NCBI GenBank assembly: GCA_019636235.1
Contig: JAHBXW010000001.1
Location: forward strand, 372,001-436,000
Length of the DNA: 64,000 nucleotides
Origin: Planctomyces sp.
Lineage (GTDB): Bacteria; Planctomycetota; Planctomycetia; Planctomycetales; Planctomycetaceae
Reading direction: 5' to 3'
Shown here: one piece after another, positions 48,868 to 57,383 of the stretch
How the letters are laid out: the number at the start of each line of letters is the position of its first letter
How positions within the stretch are numbered: the first letter of the stretch is position 1
The notes under the pieces: generated by a model
The model's database searches: none
What the model was told of the DNA's origin: nothing
What the model saw: the letters and a program-made list of their open reading frames with translations, nothing else
Program-made: the position numbers and the translations under genes

Positions 48868-49973
48868 CGGGCGGTTCCCCGCCGCTTCCGGAACCAGGGC
48901 AGGAAATCCCAGATCTCCCGCGAACCGAGCAGTCCCTGCGGCCGCAGCAGCATCATCGCGATCAACAGGCTCGCGTAAATGATCATCCGGTATCGATCGA
49001 AATCTCGCAGCCACTCCGGCAGATACGTGAGGATCGAGGCGGCGATCATCGAACCGGTCACCGAGCCCTTGCCGCCCAGCACCGTCATGATGATGTACTC
49101 GAACGACCGCTGAAAACCGGCGTCGCGCGGCTCGATGTTCACGCCGATGCGGTGCGCGTACAGGCCCCCGGCGACTCCCGCCAGGAACGCTGCGATCACG
49201 AAGCTGCGCACCTTGACCCGCGTCACATTGACGCCGACCGAATAGCTGGCGATTTCATCCTCGCGGATGGCGATCATGGAGCGGCCGATCGCTGAGCGTT
49301 TGAGGCGCACGGCAAAAATCACCGTCAGCGACAGAAACAGCCCGACCCAGAACAGGTTCGTGTACTTCGGCAGGCCATTGAATCCCACCGCTCCGCCGAC
49401 CGGCGGCGGAATCAGTTCGCGCCATTTCGCCTCGGCCAGACCTTCCCGGCTGCCGATCACGCGGTTGGTCTGCTGCAACAGCACCCGCAGGATCTCGCCA
49501 AAGCCCAGCGTCACGATGGCGAGGTAATCGCCCCGCAGCCGCAGCGAAGGCAGCCCCACGACGTAGCCGGCGCAGGCCGAGACCAGCCCCCCCGCCACGC
49601 AACTCGCCGCGAACAGCCACTCCCCGGCCCCGAACGGGCCCCCCTGCCGCGCAGCCGTCCCCCACAAGAGCAGCGAACCGTAGTAGGTCACCATGCCCGA
49701 CGTGTAGCCCCCCAGCGCCATGAAGCCCGCGTGGCCGATCGAAAACTGGCCCGTCATGCCGTTCACGATGTTCAACGACACGGCCAGCATCATCGCCACG
49801 CCGATGTTCATCGCCGTGACCGTGTCATACGCGTCCAGCACGCGCCCCTCGAGGCTCCACACGCCGAACGCGAACGCCACTCCGCACAGCGGCACGACCA
49901 GCCCTTTCAGCGCTGCCCGCAGCAGCGATTCGTCCTGAACGGGAGCCACAGGCGACGGGGCGGCGGCGGTCAC
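48864..49973 (-). CDS. livM: Branched-chain amino acid-type ABC permease LivM
   Basis: A 369-residue membrane permease with about ten hydrophobic segments. The conserved permease block is SIGHAGFMALGGYTSGMV, with SLRLRGDYLAIVTLGFGEI and AIREDEIASYSVGVNV later, typical of LivM. It overlaps both livH (4 bases) and livG (4 bases). Confidence 0.93.
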   Translation of the reverse strand: MTAAAPSPVAPVQDESLLRAALKGLVVPLCGVAFAFGVWSLEGRVLDAYDTVTAMNIGVAMMLAVSLNIVNGMTGQFSIGHAGFMALGGYTSGMVTYYGSLLLWGTAARQGGPFGAGEWLFAASCVAGGLVSACAGYVVGLPSLRLRGDYLAIVTLGFGEILRVLLQQTNRVIGSREGLAEAKWRELIPPPVGGAVGFNGLPKYTNLFWVGLFLSLTVIFAVRLKRSAIGRSMIAIREDEIASYSVGVNVTRVKVRSFVIAAFLAGVAGGLYAHRIGVNIEPRDAGFQRSFEYIIMTVLGGKGSVTGSMIAASILTYLPEWLRDFDRYRMIIYASLLIAMMLLRPQGLLGSREIWDFLPWFRKRRGTAR

Positions 49974-50920
49974 ACCTTCTCCCTGTACGGAGTTCCCAGA
50001 ATGCCCGTCGGCCGGATCAGCAGAATGATGATCAGCAGCGCGAACACGTACACGTCGCGGTAGTTCGAAGAAATGTAGAAAGCTCCAAACTGCTCGACGA
50101 ACGCGATCACGAACCCGCCCAGCAGCGCCCCCCGGACATTTCCGATCCCGCCGATCACCGCCGACACGAAGGCCTTCAGCCCCAGCAGCACCCAGATCGT
50201 GTGCGCCGGCTGGTTCAGGCCCGGATACTTCATCGCGTACAGAAAGCCCGCGGCCGCGGCGAGCACCGATCCCGTCACAAACGTGAACGAGATGATCCGG
50301 TTGGCGTTGATGCCCATCAGCGCGGCCGTCTCGGCGTTGAACGACACCGCCCGCATCGCCGCGCCCAGGCGCGTCCGGTACACGATCGTTTCCAGCGCCA
50401 GCATCAGCAGCCCGGCCGTCACGAAGATCGTCGCGTCGACCAGTCCAATCACGACCTCTGAACTGCCAGGTCCGCCGAACGACATCCGCACCAGCGCCGG
50501 ATTCGGCAGCAGCGCCGGCATCGACACCGGGCTTGAACCAAACACCGCGTCGAGCTGTCCCACGTTCTGCAGCAGCAGCGAAACGCCGATCGCCGTAATC
50601 AGCACGTTCAGCCGCGGCGCGCGGCGCAGCGGCTTGTAGGCCAGCCGTTCAATCAGGAATCCCAGAACGCCGCAGACCGTCATGGCGCACGCCAACACCA
50701 CCGGCCCCAGCCACAACGGTGGCCCGTCCGCCGGCGCCAGCCGCTTCAGGCACCACTGCGCGACCGTGTAGCTGATCCAGGCCCCCAGGACGACGACGTC
50801 CCCATGCGCGAAATTGATGAACTTCAGGATGCCGTAGACCATCGTGTAGCCCAGCGCGATCAGCGCATACAGGCTGCCGACGGCCAGCGCGGTCTCCAGC
50901 GTTTGAACGAAATCGGCCAT
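49970..50920 (-). CDS. livH: Branched-chain amino acid-type ABC permease LivH
   Basis: A 316-residue membrane permease. The N-terminal YALIALGYTMVYGILKFINF and AHGDVVVLGA, and the later MGINANRIISFTFVTGSVLA, are classic LivH blocks. It starts 24 bases after the binding-protein gene and overlaps livM by 4 bases. Confidence 0.94.
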   Translation of the reverse strand: MADFVQTLETALAVGSLYALIALGYTMVYGILKFINFAHGDVVVLGAWISYTVAQWCLKRLAPADGPPLWLGPVVLACAMTVCGVLGFLIERLAYKPLRRAPRLNVLITAIGVSLLLQNVGQLDAVFGSSPVSMPALLPNPALVRMSFGGPGSSEVVIGLVDATIFVTAGLLMLALETIVYRTRLGAAMRAVSFNAETAALMGINANRIISFTFVTGSVLAAAAGFLYAMKYPGLNQPAHTIWVLLGLKAFVSAVIGGIGNVRGALLGGFVIAFVEQFGAFYISSNYRDVYVFALLIIILLIRPTGILGTPYREKV

Positions 50921-50944
50921 TCCGGGTCCGCGGAGCGGAGTGGT

Positions 50945-52102
50945 TCAGCGTTCGGGCTCAATCGTCGTGACGAACGTCGGAACGCCACCCTTGATCTCCA
51001 GAATGACGGCCTGCTTGACCGGATTGCGGTCGGCGTCGATCGAGATGCGGCCCGTCACGCCGTCGAATCCCTGCGTGGCGGCCAGTTCCCTGGCGATGGC
51101 CGCGCCGTCGCGGGATTGCGCGCGATCGATCGCCTCGAACAGGATCCGGGCCGCGTCGTATCCCAGCGCGGCCAGGCCGTCCGGCGTCTTGTTGAACTTC
51201 GACCGGTACTTCGTGATGAACTCCTGCACCCGGGGGCTGGGATCCTGGTGCGAATAGTGGTTCGAGTAGAAGCAGCCCTCGAGCGCCGCCCCGCCGATCT
51301 CCGTCAGCTTCTCCGAATCCCAGCCATCCCCGCCCATCAGCGGGACCTTGATGCCCAGGTTCCGCGCCTGCACGGCGATGTTCCCGACGTCCGTATAGTA
51401 CCCCGGCACGAATACGATGTCGGGGCTGGACGAGCGGATCGACGTCAGTTGAGCCGAAAAGTCCTGGTCGCCGCCGGTGAAGGACTGCCGCGCCACGACC
51501 GTGCCGCCCAGCGTCTCGAAATGCCGGGCGAACTCCTTGGCGAGGTCCACCGAGTACGGCGCCCGCTGATCGAAAAGCACGGCCGCCTTCTGGGCCTTCA
51601 GCGGCTCATGCTCGCGGGCGAATTTCGCGCAGACGTAGCCCTGGAACGGGTCAATGAAGCAGACCCGGAAAATCATGTCCCCCTTCTTCGTGACATCGAC
51701 GTTCGTCGACGAGGGGGTGACCATCGGCACGCCGTTTTGCTGGCAGACGTCCGCTCCGGCCAGCGACAGCCCGGAGGCGACTTCGCCGATGACGGCCGTC
51801 ACCTTGTCGCGCGTCACCAGCCGCGTCACGACGACGCCGGCCTCGGCGGCCTCGCCTTTGTCGTCGTAAGTGATCAGCCGGAAACGGTTGCCCCCGACTG
51901 AAGCGGCGGCGTTGTACTCCTCGAGAGCCAGGCGGACGCCGTTGTCGGTGGATTGCCCGAACGTCGCCTCCGGCCCCGTCATCGACGCATAGTGGCCAAT
52001 GGCGATGTCGCCGGACGCATCGCCGGATTTCCGGCATCCGGACGACAGGGCCGCGCTGGCGACGGCCACACACAGCGTCAGCGAAACAAAGCGGTGAGGC
52101 AT
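50945..52102 (-). CDS. ABC transporter substrate-binding lipoprotein (LivK-like)
   Basis: A 385-residue periplasmic binding protein of the Leu/Ile/Val or amide-urea class. The lipoprotein signal ends LSSGC. The mature protein starts IAIGHYASMTGPEATFGQS, then has YDDKGEAAEAGVVVTRLV and AVIGEVASGLSLAGADVC, typical of family 4 binding proteins. It is the first gene of the transporter run on the minus strand. ATG 52102 (MPHRF) is chosen over a GTG 7 codons earlier. The true ligand cannot be read from the sequence. Confidence 0.88.
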   Translation of the reverse strand: MPHRFVSLTLCVAVASAALSSGCRKSGDASGDIAIGHYASMTGPEATFGQSTDNGVRLALEEYNAAASVGGNRFRLITYDDKGEAAEAGVVVTRLVTRDKVTAVIGEVASGLSLAGADVCQQNGVPMVTPSSTNVDVTKKGDMIFRVCFIDPFQGYVCAKFAREHEPLKAQKAAVLFDQRAPYSVDLAKEFARHFETLGGTVVARQSFTGGDQDFSAQLTSIRSSSPDIVFVPGYYTDVGNIAVQARNLGIKVPLMGGDGWDSEKLTEIGGAALEGCFYSNHYSHQDPSPRVQEFITKYRSKFNKTPDGLAALGYDAARILFEAIDRAQSRDGAAIARELAATQGFDGVTGRISIDADRNPVKQAVILEIKGGVPTFVTTIEPER

Positions 52103-52284
52103 CGGAGCCTTGAGAACTGGCACGGGACTGGAAACACGGCGAGCGCCGCTTCAACACACCGAACGCGTTGGCAGAATAGCCGTTGCGGCAGGCCGCCTCC
52201 AGCGTGGTTGGCGGCGGATGCGGCCGATTTGCCGCCTCCGCGCCAGCCGACCCCTGCCTTCAGTCCCGTAGGCCCGCACCGTGT

Positions 52285-53100
52285 TCACGAGGGCGAGTCG
52301 AGTCGCCCCAGCGCCTGCGAACGGTGCGTCGCCGTCACCACCGCGTTCATCAGGATGCCACGCAGGCCCCCCCGCTCCAGCTCCAGCAGGCCGGCGATCG
52401 TCGTCCCGCCGGGACTCGCCACAGCATCCTTGAGCGCCCCCGGATGCTCGCCCGTCGCCAGCACCATCTCCGCCGCGCCCAACAGCGTCTGAGCCGCCAG
52501 CCGAGTCGCGACGTGCCGCGGCAGGCCCGCCGCCACGCCTCCGTCGCTGAGCGCCTCGATGATCTGAAACGCGTACGCCGGCCCGCTGCCTGACAGTCCC
52601 GTCACCGCGTCCAGCTGCGACTCCGGAACCTCGAGGGCGATTCCGATCGTCGAAAACAGTTCCAGCACCGTCTCCGCGTCGGCGGCCGTCGCCGAGCCTC
52701 CACGGGCCACAGCCGTGGCGCCGGCCTTCACCAGACAGGGCGTGTTGGGCATCACCCGCACCAGCCGTTTGTCGGCGCCCAGCCGCGCGGCGATCCTTGC
52801 GATGGGAGCCCCGGCGACGATCGACACCACCAGCGGCTGGCTGTCCAGACTCTGGCAGATTTCCTGCAACACCATCTCGAGCTGCTGCGGCTTGACGGCC
52901 AGCACGAGAATGTTCGCGCGGCGGACAACGTCGGAGTTGGCGTCAAACGTTTCGGCGGAGGTCTCCTCGGCGAACCGCCGGCGGCAGTCCGGGCTGGGAT
53001 CGCTGCCGACAAGTTGCCGGGGCGTCGCGACCCCCGCGCCCAGAAGCCCGCGCGCGATGGCGGTGGCCATGCGTCCGCAGCCGATGAACCCGATTCTCAT
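52285..53100 (-). CDS. proC: Pyrroline-5-carboxylate reductase
   Basis: A 271-residue NAD(P)H enzyme for the last step of proline synthesis. Rossmann start MRIGFIGCGRMATAIARGLL; VRVMPNTPCLVKAGATAVARG is the mid-domain block; the C-terminal ProC signature is GLSGSGPAYAFQIIEALSDG, followed by VASPGGTTIAGL. ATG 53100 gives the family N-terminus; the frame opens 6 codons earlier. It lies between an amidohydrolase and the binding-protein gene. Confidence 0.95.
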   Translation of the reverse strand: MRIGFIGCGRMATAIARGLLGAGVATPRQLVGSDPSPDCRRRFAEETSAETFDANSDVVRRANILVLAVKPQQLEMVLQEICQSLDSQPLVVSIVAGAPIARIAARLGADKRLVRVMPNTPCLVKAGATAVARGGSATAADAETVLELFSTIGIALEVPESQLDAVTGLSGSGPAYAFQIIEALSDGGVAAGLPRHVATRLAAQTLLGAAEMVLATGEHPGALKDAVASPGGTTIAGLLELERGGLRGILMNAVVTATHRSQALGRLDSPS

Positions 53101-53133
53101 GTCCGCGCCGACAGGCATGCGCCCCTCTTCCGA

Positions 53134-54111
53134 TCAGGCCAGGTTCAGTCGATAAATTCGCAGCGCGTTACCGGACCAGAGCTGCGTCTGCTCAGGCTCG
53201 GGACGTTCCGCGATGATGTCCCGCAGCGCCTGCACCCACGCCAGCAGCGGAGCGCCCAGCAGGCACACCGGCCAGTCCGAGCCGAACACGACTCGGTCGG
53301 GGCCGAACGCGTCGAGGCAGAAATTCACGCAGGGCGCCAGGGTCTCGGCCGTCCAACCGGGCCGCACGCGGGCGATGACCCCCGAAATCTTGCAGATCGT
53401 GTTCGGCCGCTTCGCCAACCCCTCGATCGACCGCTTCCAGCCATCGACCGAGTGCGTCGGTTCCTCAGTTCCCGGATGGAACGCGTTCGGATCGGCGTTT
53501 CCGCAATGGTCCACGATGAACGTGACGTCCGGCGCTTCCTCCGTCAGCTTGCGGCCGTCGTCCAGTTCGTCCGGCCGCATGCAGAGGTCAAAACTCATCC
53601 CCCGTTCACCAAGTTTCCGCACGCCCGCGATGAATTCCGGCCGCAGGCAGTGACCGCGCGGCGTCGATCCGCCGTGCAGCACCTGGCGCACTCCCTGCAC
53701 GACGCCGGACTCGCCATGCCGGGCGATGTAGTCTCCGAACCCGGGGGCATCGGGCCGCCCCCCGATCACCGATCCAATCGTCTGCGATTCGCCGCCGCTG
53801 ACCAGCTCGATGATGTGCTCGGCTTCCTTGTCGTGCTGACCGTCGGCGACGTCGACCTCCATATAGACGGCCCGGATGTTCAGCCCCTTCGTTGCGGTCC
53901 GGTAATCGGCCGGCAGGTAACTCTTGCGGAGCACGTCGGGCGCGTCCTCCAGCCAGGGCAGCGTCAGCTTCGAGCGGTCCCACAGGTGCTGATGCGTGTC
54001 GACGATCAGCGGCTGCTCGGCGTTTTCGGCTGCCGACAGCCGTCCTCGAACGGCGCCGGGAACAAGCGCGACGGCCGCGCCTGCAAGCAAATGGCGTCGG
54101 GTGATGTACAT
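53134..54111 (-). CDS. Tat-exported amidohydrolase (amidohydrolase-2 / TIM-barrel type)
   Basis: A 325-residue metal-dependent hydrolase. The N-terminus has a twin-arginine signal (ITRRHLLAGAAVALVPG). The barrel begins IVDTHQHLWD, the usual HxH metal motif, continues with FIVDHCGN and has FGSDWPVC near the C-terminus. Closest look-alikes are L-fuconolactonase or L-rhamnono-lactonase type proteins, so a role in sugar-lactone use is possible but not shown. ATG 54111 has GGGAG seven bases upstream. Confidence 0.85.
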   Translation of the reverse strand: MYITRRHLLAGAAVALVPGAVRGRLSAAENAEQPLIVDTHQHLWDRSKLTLPWLEDAPDVLRKSYLPADYRTATKGLNIRAVYMEVDVADGQHDKEAEHIIELVSGGESQTIGSVIGGRPDAPGFGDYIARHGESGVVQGVRQVLHGGSTPRGHCLRPEFIAGVRKLGERGMSFDLCMRPDELDDGRKLTEEAPDVTFIVDHCGNADPNAFHPGTEEPTHSVDGWKRSIEGLAKRPNTICKISGVIARVRPGWTAETLAPCVNFCLDAFGPDRVVFGSDWPVCLLGAPLLAWVQALRDIIAERPEPEQTQLWSGNALRIYRLNLA

Positions 54112-54231
54112 CGGAGGACTCCCTGCGAGGCTGGTCCGGCTGGCCTTGTGGCCCGGACATGTGAAGTCTAGCGACGCCGCGGGCGGACGCGCAGTCCGCG
54201 CCTCGCCGCGCCTGCAGGCCCGGATGCCGAC

Positions 54232-55731
54232 TCAGCCCGTCCCGCGCTTGTTGTCGTACGCCTCCAGATCCCGCAGAAACAGCGCCAGAGTCGCGTGCAG
54301 CGTCTCCCGCTGGATCTTCCACTCCGGCTGATCCTCCGTGTACTTGCTGCAGTGGTCCACGAGCAAACGGTACATGAACTTGAACATGTGCCGCGGCGCC
54401 CGCAGCCGGTCGAACGTGGCGATCAGTTCCGGCTCGGTGATGGAAGCGTCGAACAGGTCGCGGATGCCGGGTCTTGTCTCGGCCAGCTTCGCGCACGCCC
54501 GGATGCGGTCGTTCGCGATGTCGAACAGCCCCTGCCCCGTCCACGTCAGCGACGGAATCAGGTTCTGTTTGTCCAGCCGCGACTTCTCGTAGAACTCCTT
54601 CTCCTGCCGGTTCAGATAGCCCACGACCGCCGACGGCAGCAACAGCTTGAACGCGATCCCGGGATGCTTCAGGAACTTGTTGTCGAACATCGGCCACAGC
54701 ATGTCCCGCATCCGCTCCGGCGATCCGTTGATCAGATGCGGCTCGTCCACCCGGTCCACCAGCACCACCAGGCTGGTGAAGCCCAGCGACTTCAGGACGG
54801 CCTGCAGCTTGTTCAGCAGCTCGTAGCGATCATCTCCGCGGGCCTTCGCAGGCAGGGACTGGCCGATGATCTCCGACCTCTCGAACGAGGACAGAATCTT
54901 GCGGAGCGCCATCGTCTGATGGTCGATGACGCGGATCTGCCGACGAATCCACCACGACTGCCACAGAATCCAGGCCTGATGCATCACGAAGGGCGCCCAG
55001 CCGATCGCGATCAGCAGCCAGGCCCACCACGTCGTCAGCACCGATTTCAGATCGAACAGCCAGTAGAACAGCGCGACCACGAGAACGGTGACGCCCAGCC
55101 CCAGCGCCCGATCCCATTTCGCCCGCCACGTCGAGAACCGCAGCTTCCGACGCAGAGCGTTCCAGCGCCGCTTGGCGCCGATCTCCCGGCTGTTGTCGTA
55201 GCACGCCGCCAGCAGCAGGATGTCCCGCCGTTGAGGGCGCGTCAGCGCCGCCAGGTCGTCCGTGCGGATCGACATCGCGCTGTCGTTCGGATCCTCGCCC
55301 TGGTTGCGGATGTCGTTCGCCAGCCGCGTGACGGCCAGCGACAGGATGGCATCCATGTGGTCCCACAGGCGCCAGGACTGCAGAGCCTTTTCGGGACGTC
55401 GCCGTCGGCCGGAAAGCCGTTCCCGAAAGTTGTCCAGAAACGGGTTGAAATCGTCGTATTCGACGATGAATGCCCGCTGACCTGATTGCTCGCGATTGTG
55501 CTGATCGAGCCGGCCGACGATCTGCAGGCGCATGGCAGTTTTTCCGCTGCCCTGCTCGCCGAAGACGACGGCGGTCGAGGGGGTCGCGGGATCGCCGAAC
55601 ACCTTGTCCCAGGCCGGATGGTACGTGCCGGTGAGACAGTGCTGCTGGAAGACCTTGTCCGACTGGGCGTCTTCCTGAGCGAACGGGTTCTCCGTGATGC
55701 CGTAATGATCGAGGAACTGATGGACTTTCAT
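54232..55731 (-). CDS. KAP-like membrane P-loop NTPase
   Basis: A 499-residue protein. Walker A is GEQGSGKT (residues 58-65) and a Walker B-like LVVLVDRVDEPH lies near 320. Two or three hydrophobic segments (about 207-265) are inserted between them, including WWAWLLIAIGWAPFVM. This arrangement resembles KAP NTPases, in which membrane helices interrupt the ATPase domain. Function unknown; KAP proteins have been linked to membrane-associated signalling and, in some cases, phage defence. The first ATG of the frame is 38 codons earlier; MKVHQFLDHYG is preferred. Confidence 0.7.
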   Translation of the reverse strand: MKVHQFLDHYGITENPFAQEDAQSDKVFQQHCLTGTYHPAWDKVFGDPATPSTAVVFGEQGSGKTAMRLQIVGRLDQHNREQSGQRAFIVEYDDFNPFLDNFRERLSGRRRRPEKALQSWRLWDHMDAILSLAVTRLANDIRNQGEDPNDSAMSIRTDDLAALTRPQRRDILLLAACYDNSREIGAKRRWNALRRKLRFSTWRAKWDRALGLGVTVLVVALFYWLFDLKSVLTTWWAWLLIAIGWAPFVMHQAWILWQSWWIRRQIRVIDHQTMALRKILSSFERSEIIGQSLPAKARGDDRYELLNKLQAVLKSLGFTSLVVLVDRVDEPHLINGSPERMRDMLWPMFDNKFLKHPGIAFKLLLPSAVVGYLNRQEKEFYEKSRLDKQNLIPSLTWTGQGLFDIANDRIRACAKLAETRPGIRDLFDASITEPELIATFDRLRAPRHMFKFMYRLLVDHCSKYTEDQPEWKIQRETLHATLALFLRDLEAYDNKRGTG

Positions 55732-55933
55732 GGATGCTTCTGTGAACTCATCCGCGGGGGGGCACGGCGGCCGCGTCCGATCGCCTCGGGGCCCCGGAAT
55801 ACGGGCGCCGTCATCAGAGTCTCGCGCGCTGATCGACGGGGACAATCGTCAGGCCGGGGAAATCTGCCCGGATTTCCCGTCTTGCTGTCTTGAAGAGCCA
55901 ATGACTACGGAAAGGGAGGCGTGTCGCCGGGCG

Positions 55934-56122
55934 TCATTTCGTGAGGATGAGCTTGCCGGAGCGGGTGATGCGGAGCCGGTAGGTGACGCCATCGTGCTCG
56001 ATCTGAACCTCCCTGTGACCGGCGAAGAGGCTGCTGGAACGGATGACTGGTTCTGGATTTGCGTCGTCGTGGCGGTGCGTTGGGGAGCTGTCGGGCGTCT
56101 GATTGGGCTTGTCGGGATCCAC
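55934..56122 (-). CDS. hemP: Hemin uptake protein HemP
   Basis: A 62-residue protein whose C-terminal half matches the HemP family: IEHDGVTYRLRITRSGKLIL, ending TK. HemP proteins are small iron-regulated factors in heme uptake. The N-terminal 28 residues are polar and unconserved-looking. The start is GTG 56122 with GGGAG seven bases upstream. Two Fur-like palindromes lie 54 and about 130 bases upstream, in keeping with iron control. No TonB receptor or heme ABC transporter is adjacent. Confidence 0.85.
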   Translation of the reverse strand: MDPDKPNQTPDSSPTHRHDDANPEPVIRSSSLFAGHREVQIEHDGVTYRLRITRSGKLILTK

Positions 56123-56175
56123 AGTGCGACTCCCTGCGGGTTGTTGTTCGTCGTGGCGGTGGCCATGCTATTGGA

Positions 56176-56189
56176 ACTGAGACTCAGTC
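56176..56189 (-). promoter_or_regulatory. Palindromic operator 1 upstream of hemP
   Basis: ACTGAGACTCAGT (56176-56188) is a perfect palindrome. On the minus strand it reads within GACTGAGTCTCAGT, the same 14-base string as in operator 2, in opposite orientation. It is 54 bases from the hemP start. Confidence 0.6.
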
Positions 56190-56250
56190 GCAACACAAAT
56201 GAGCAAGTGAATGGATTCTGGCGATCCGCCGCGGTACGATCGGCCGTCGC

Positions 56251-56267
56251 TGAGACTGAGTCTCAGT
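56251..56267 (+). promoter_or_regulatory. Fur-like palindrome 2, 7-1-7 type
   Basis: TGAGACT-G-AGTCTCA (56251-56265) is a perfect 7-1-7 palindrome and resembles the Fur-family layout TGATAAT-N-ATTATCA, matching at 5 of 7 positions in each half. It lies between hemP and the DUF1559 gene and could act on either. Confidence 0.6.
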
Positions 56268-56363
56268 GCAAAAGCCGAGCGCCAGCCAACGGTCCCCCGT
56301 CCAGCCAGCCTCACCTCGGCCTCGATCGAACCAACTTGGATCGCTCTCTCGGGGACCTCATCC

Positions 56364-57362
56364 ATGCGGCGGCGCGGATTCACTCTCATCGAACTGCTGG
56401 TCGTCATCGCCATTATCGCCATCCTCGTCTCGCTGCTGCTCCCCGCGGTGCAGCAGGCCCGCGAGGCCGCACGCCGGACGCAGTGCAAGAACAACCTCAA
56501 GCAGCTCGGCCTCGCGCTGCACAATTACGCCGGCAGCCACACGTTGTTCCCGCCATCGGGCATCGTCGCCGGCATTTCCGTCACGCAGCCCTGGTCGGCT
56601 CAGGCCTTCCTCCTGCCCTACCTGGACGGCACGAACGCCTACAACCTCATGAACTTCTCGGTGGGCTACCACCACGCCATCAATCGCGCCGCTTACCCGC
56701 CCGGCGGTCCGGCGACGATCCGCGTTCCCGTGCTGCTTTGCCCCAGCGATCCGAATGACCGGGCGCGGCTGAGCGCGACCGGCGAGATCGAACATTATCC
56801 GCTGTGCTACGTCGTGGGCGTCGGCGACTACCTCGTGTTTGATCCCGCGACAGGCAAGGACGGGGGCGGCGCGTTCGCCATCAACGGCCGCATCCGCGAT
56901 CGGGATTTCCTCGACGGCATGAGCAACACCGTGGCCATGGCCGAGGTGAAGGCCTTCACGCCGCGCTTCCACGACGCCACGCTGCCCGCCACGCCGCCGC
57001 TGGGGCCGGATGATGTCTCCCCCTCCGTCAGTGGAGGCGCCTGGTCCCCGACGAACGGGCACTCGGAATGGGTCTGCGGCCGCGCGATTCACAACGGCTA
57101 TACGACGACGTTCACCCCCAACACGTATGTCCCGCACGAGACCGGCGGCACGGCTTACGACTTCGACGTCTCCAGCCACCGTGAGGGCACGAGCACGACG
57201 CTGCCCACCTACGGCGTCATCACGTCCCGCAGCTACCACACCGGCATGGTGCACGTGCTGCTGATGGACGGTTCGGTGCGGTCGGTCAGCGACAGCATCG
57301 ACCGGATGACGTGGAAGAACCTCGGCCAGCGGGCCGATGGCAACGTCATCGGCGAGTTCTGA
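56364..57362 (+). CDS. DUF1559 (SBP_bac_10) pseudopilin-like protein
   Basis: A 332-residue protein of a family highly expanded in planctomycetes. It opens with the type II/IV prepilin-like helix RRRGFTLIELLVVIAIIAIL, then PAVQQAREAARRTQCKNNLK and LGLALHNYAGSH. A C-terminal block, TGMVHVLLMDGSVRSVSD, is also typical. The processing site G-FTLIE predicts cleavage by a PilD-type peptidase and assembly in a pseudopilus-like structure. GGGGA lies ten bases before ATG 56364. Function within the family is not established. Confidence 0.92.
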   Translation: MRRRGFTLIELLVVIAIIAILVSLLLPAVQQAREAARRTQCKNNLKQLGLALHNYAGSHTLFPPSGIVAGISVTQPWSAQAFLLPYLDGTNAYNLMNFSVGYHHAINRAAYPPGGPATIRVPVLLCPSDPNDRARLSATGEIEHYPLCYVVGVGDYLVFDPATGKDGGGAFAINGRIRDRDFLDGMSNTVAMAEVKAFTPRFHDATLPATPPLGPDDVSPSVSGGAWSPTNGHSEWVCGRAIHNGYTTTFTPNTYVPHETGGTAYDFDVSSHREGTSTTLPTYGVITSRSYHTGMVHVLLMDGSVRSVSDSIDRMTWKNLGQRADGNVIGEF

Positions 57363-57383
57363 ACGCGGCGGCGCCCAAGGGAC

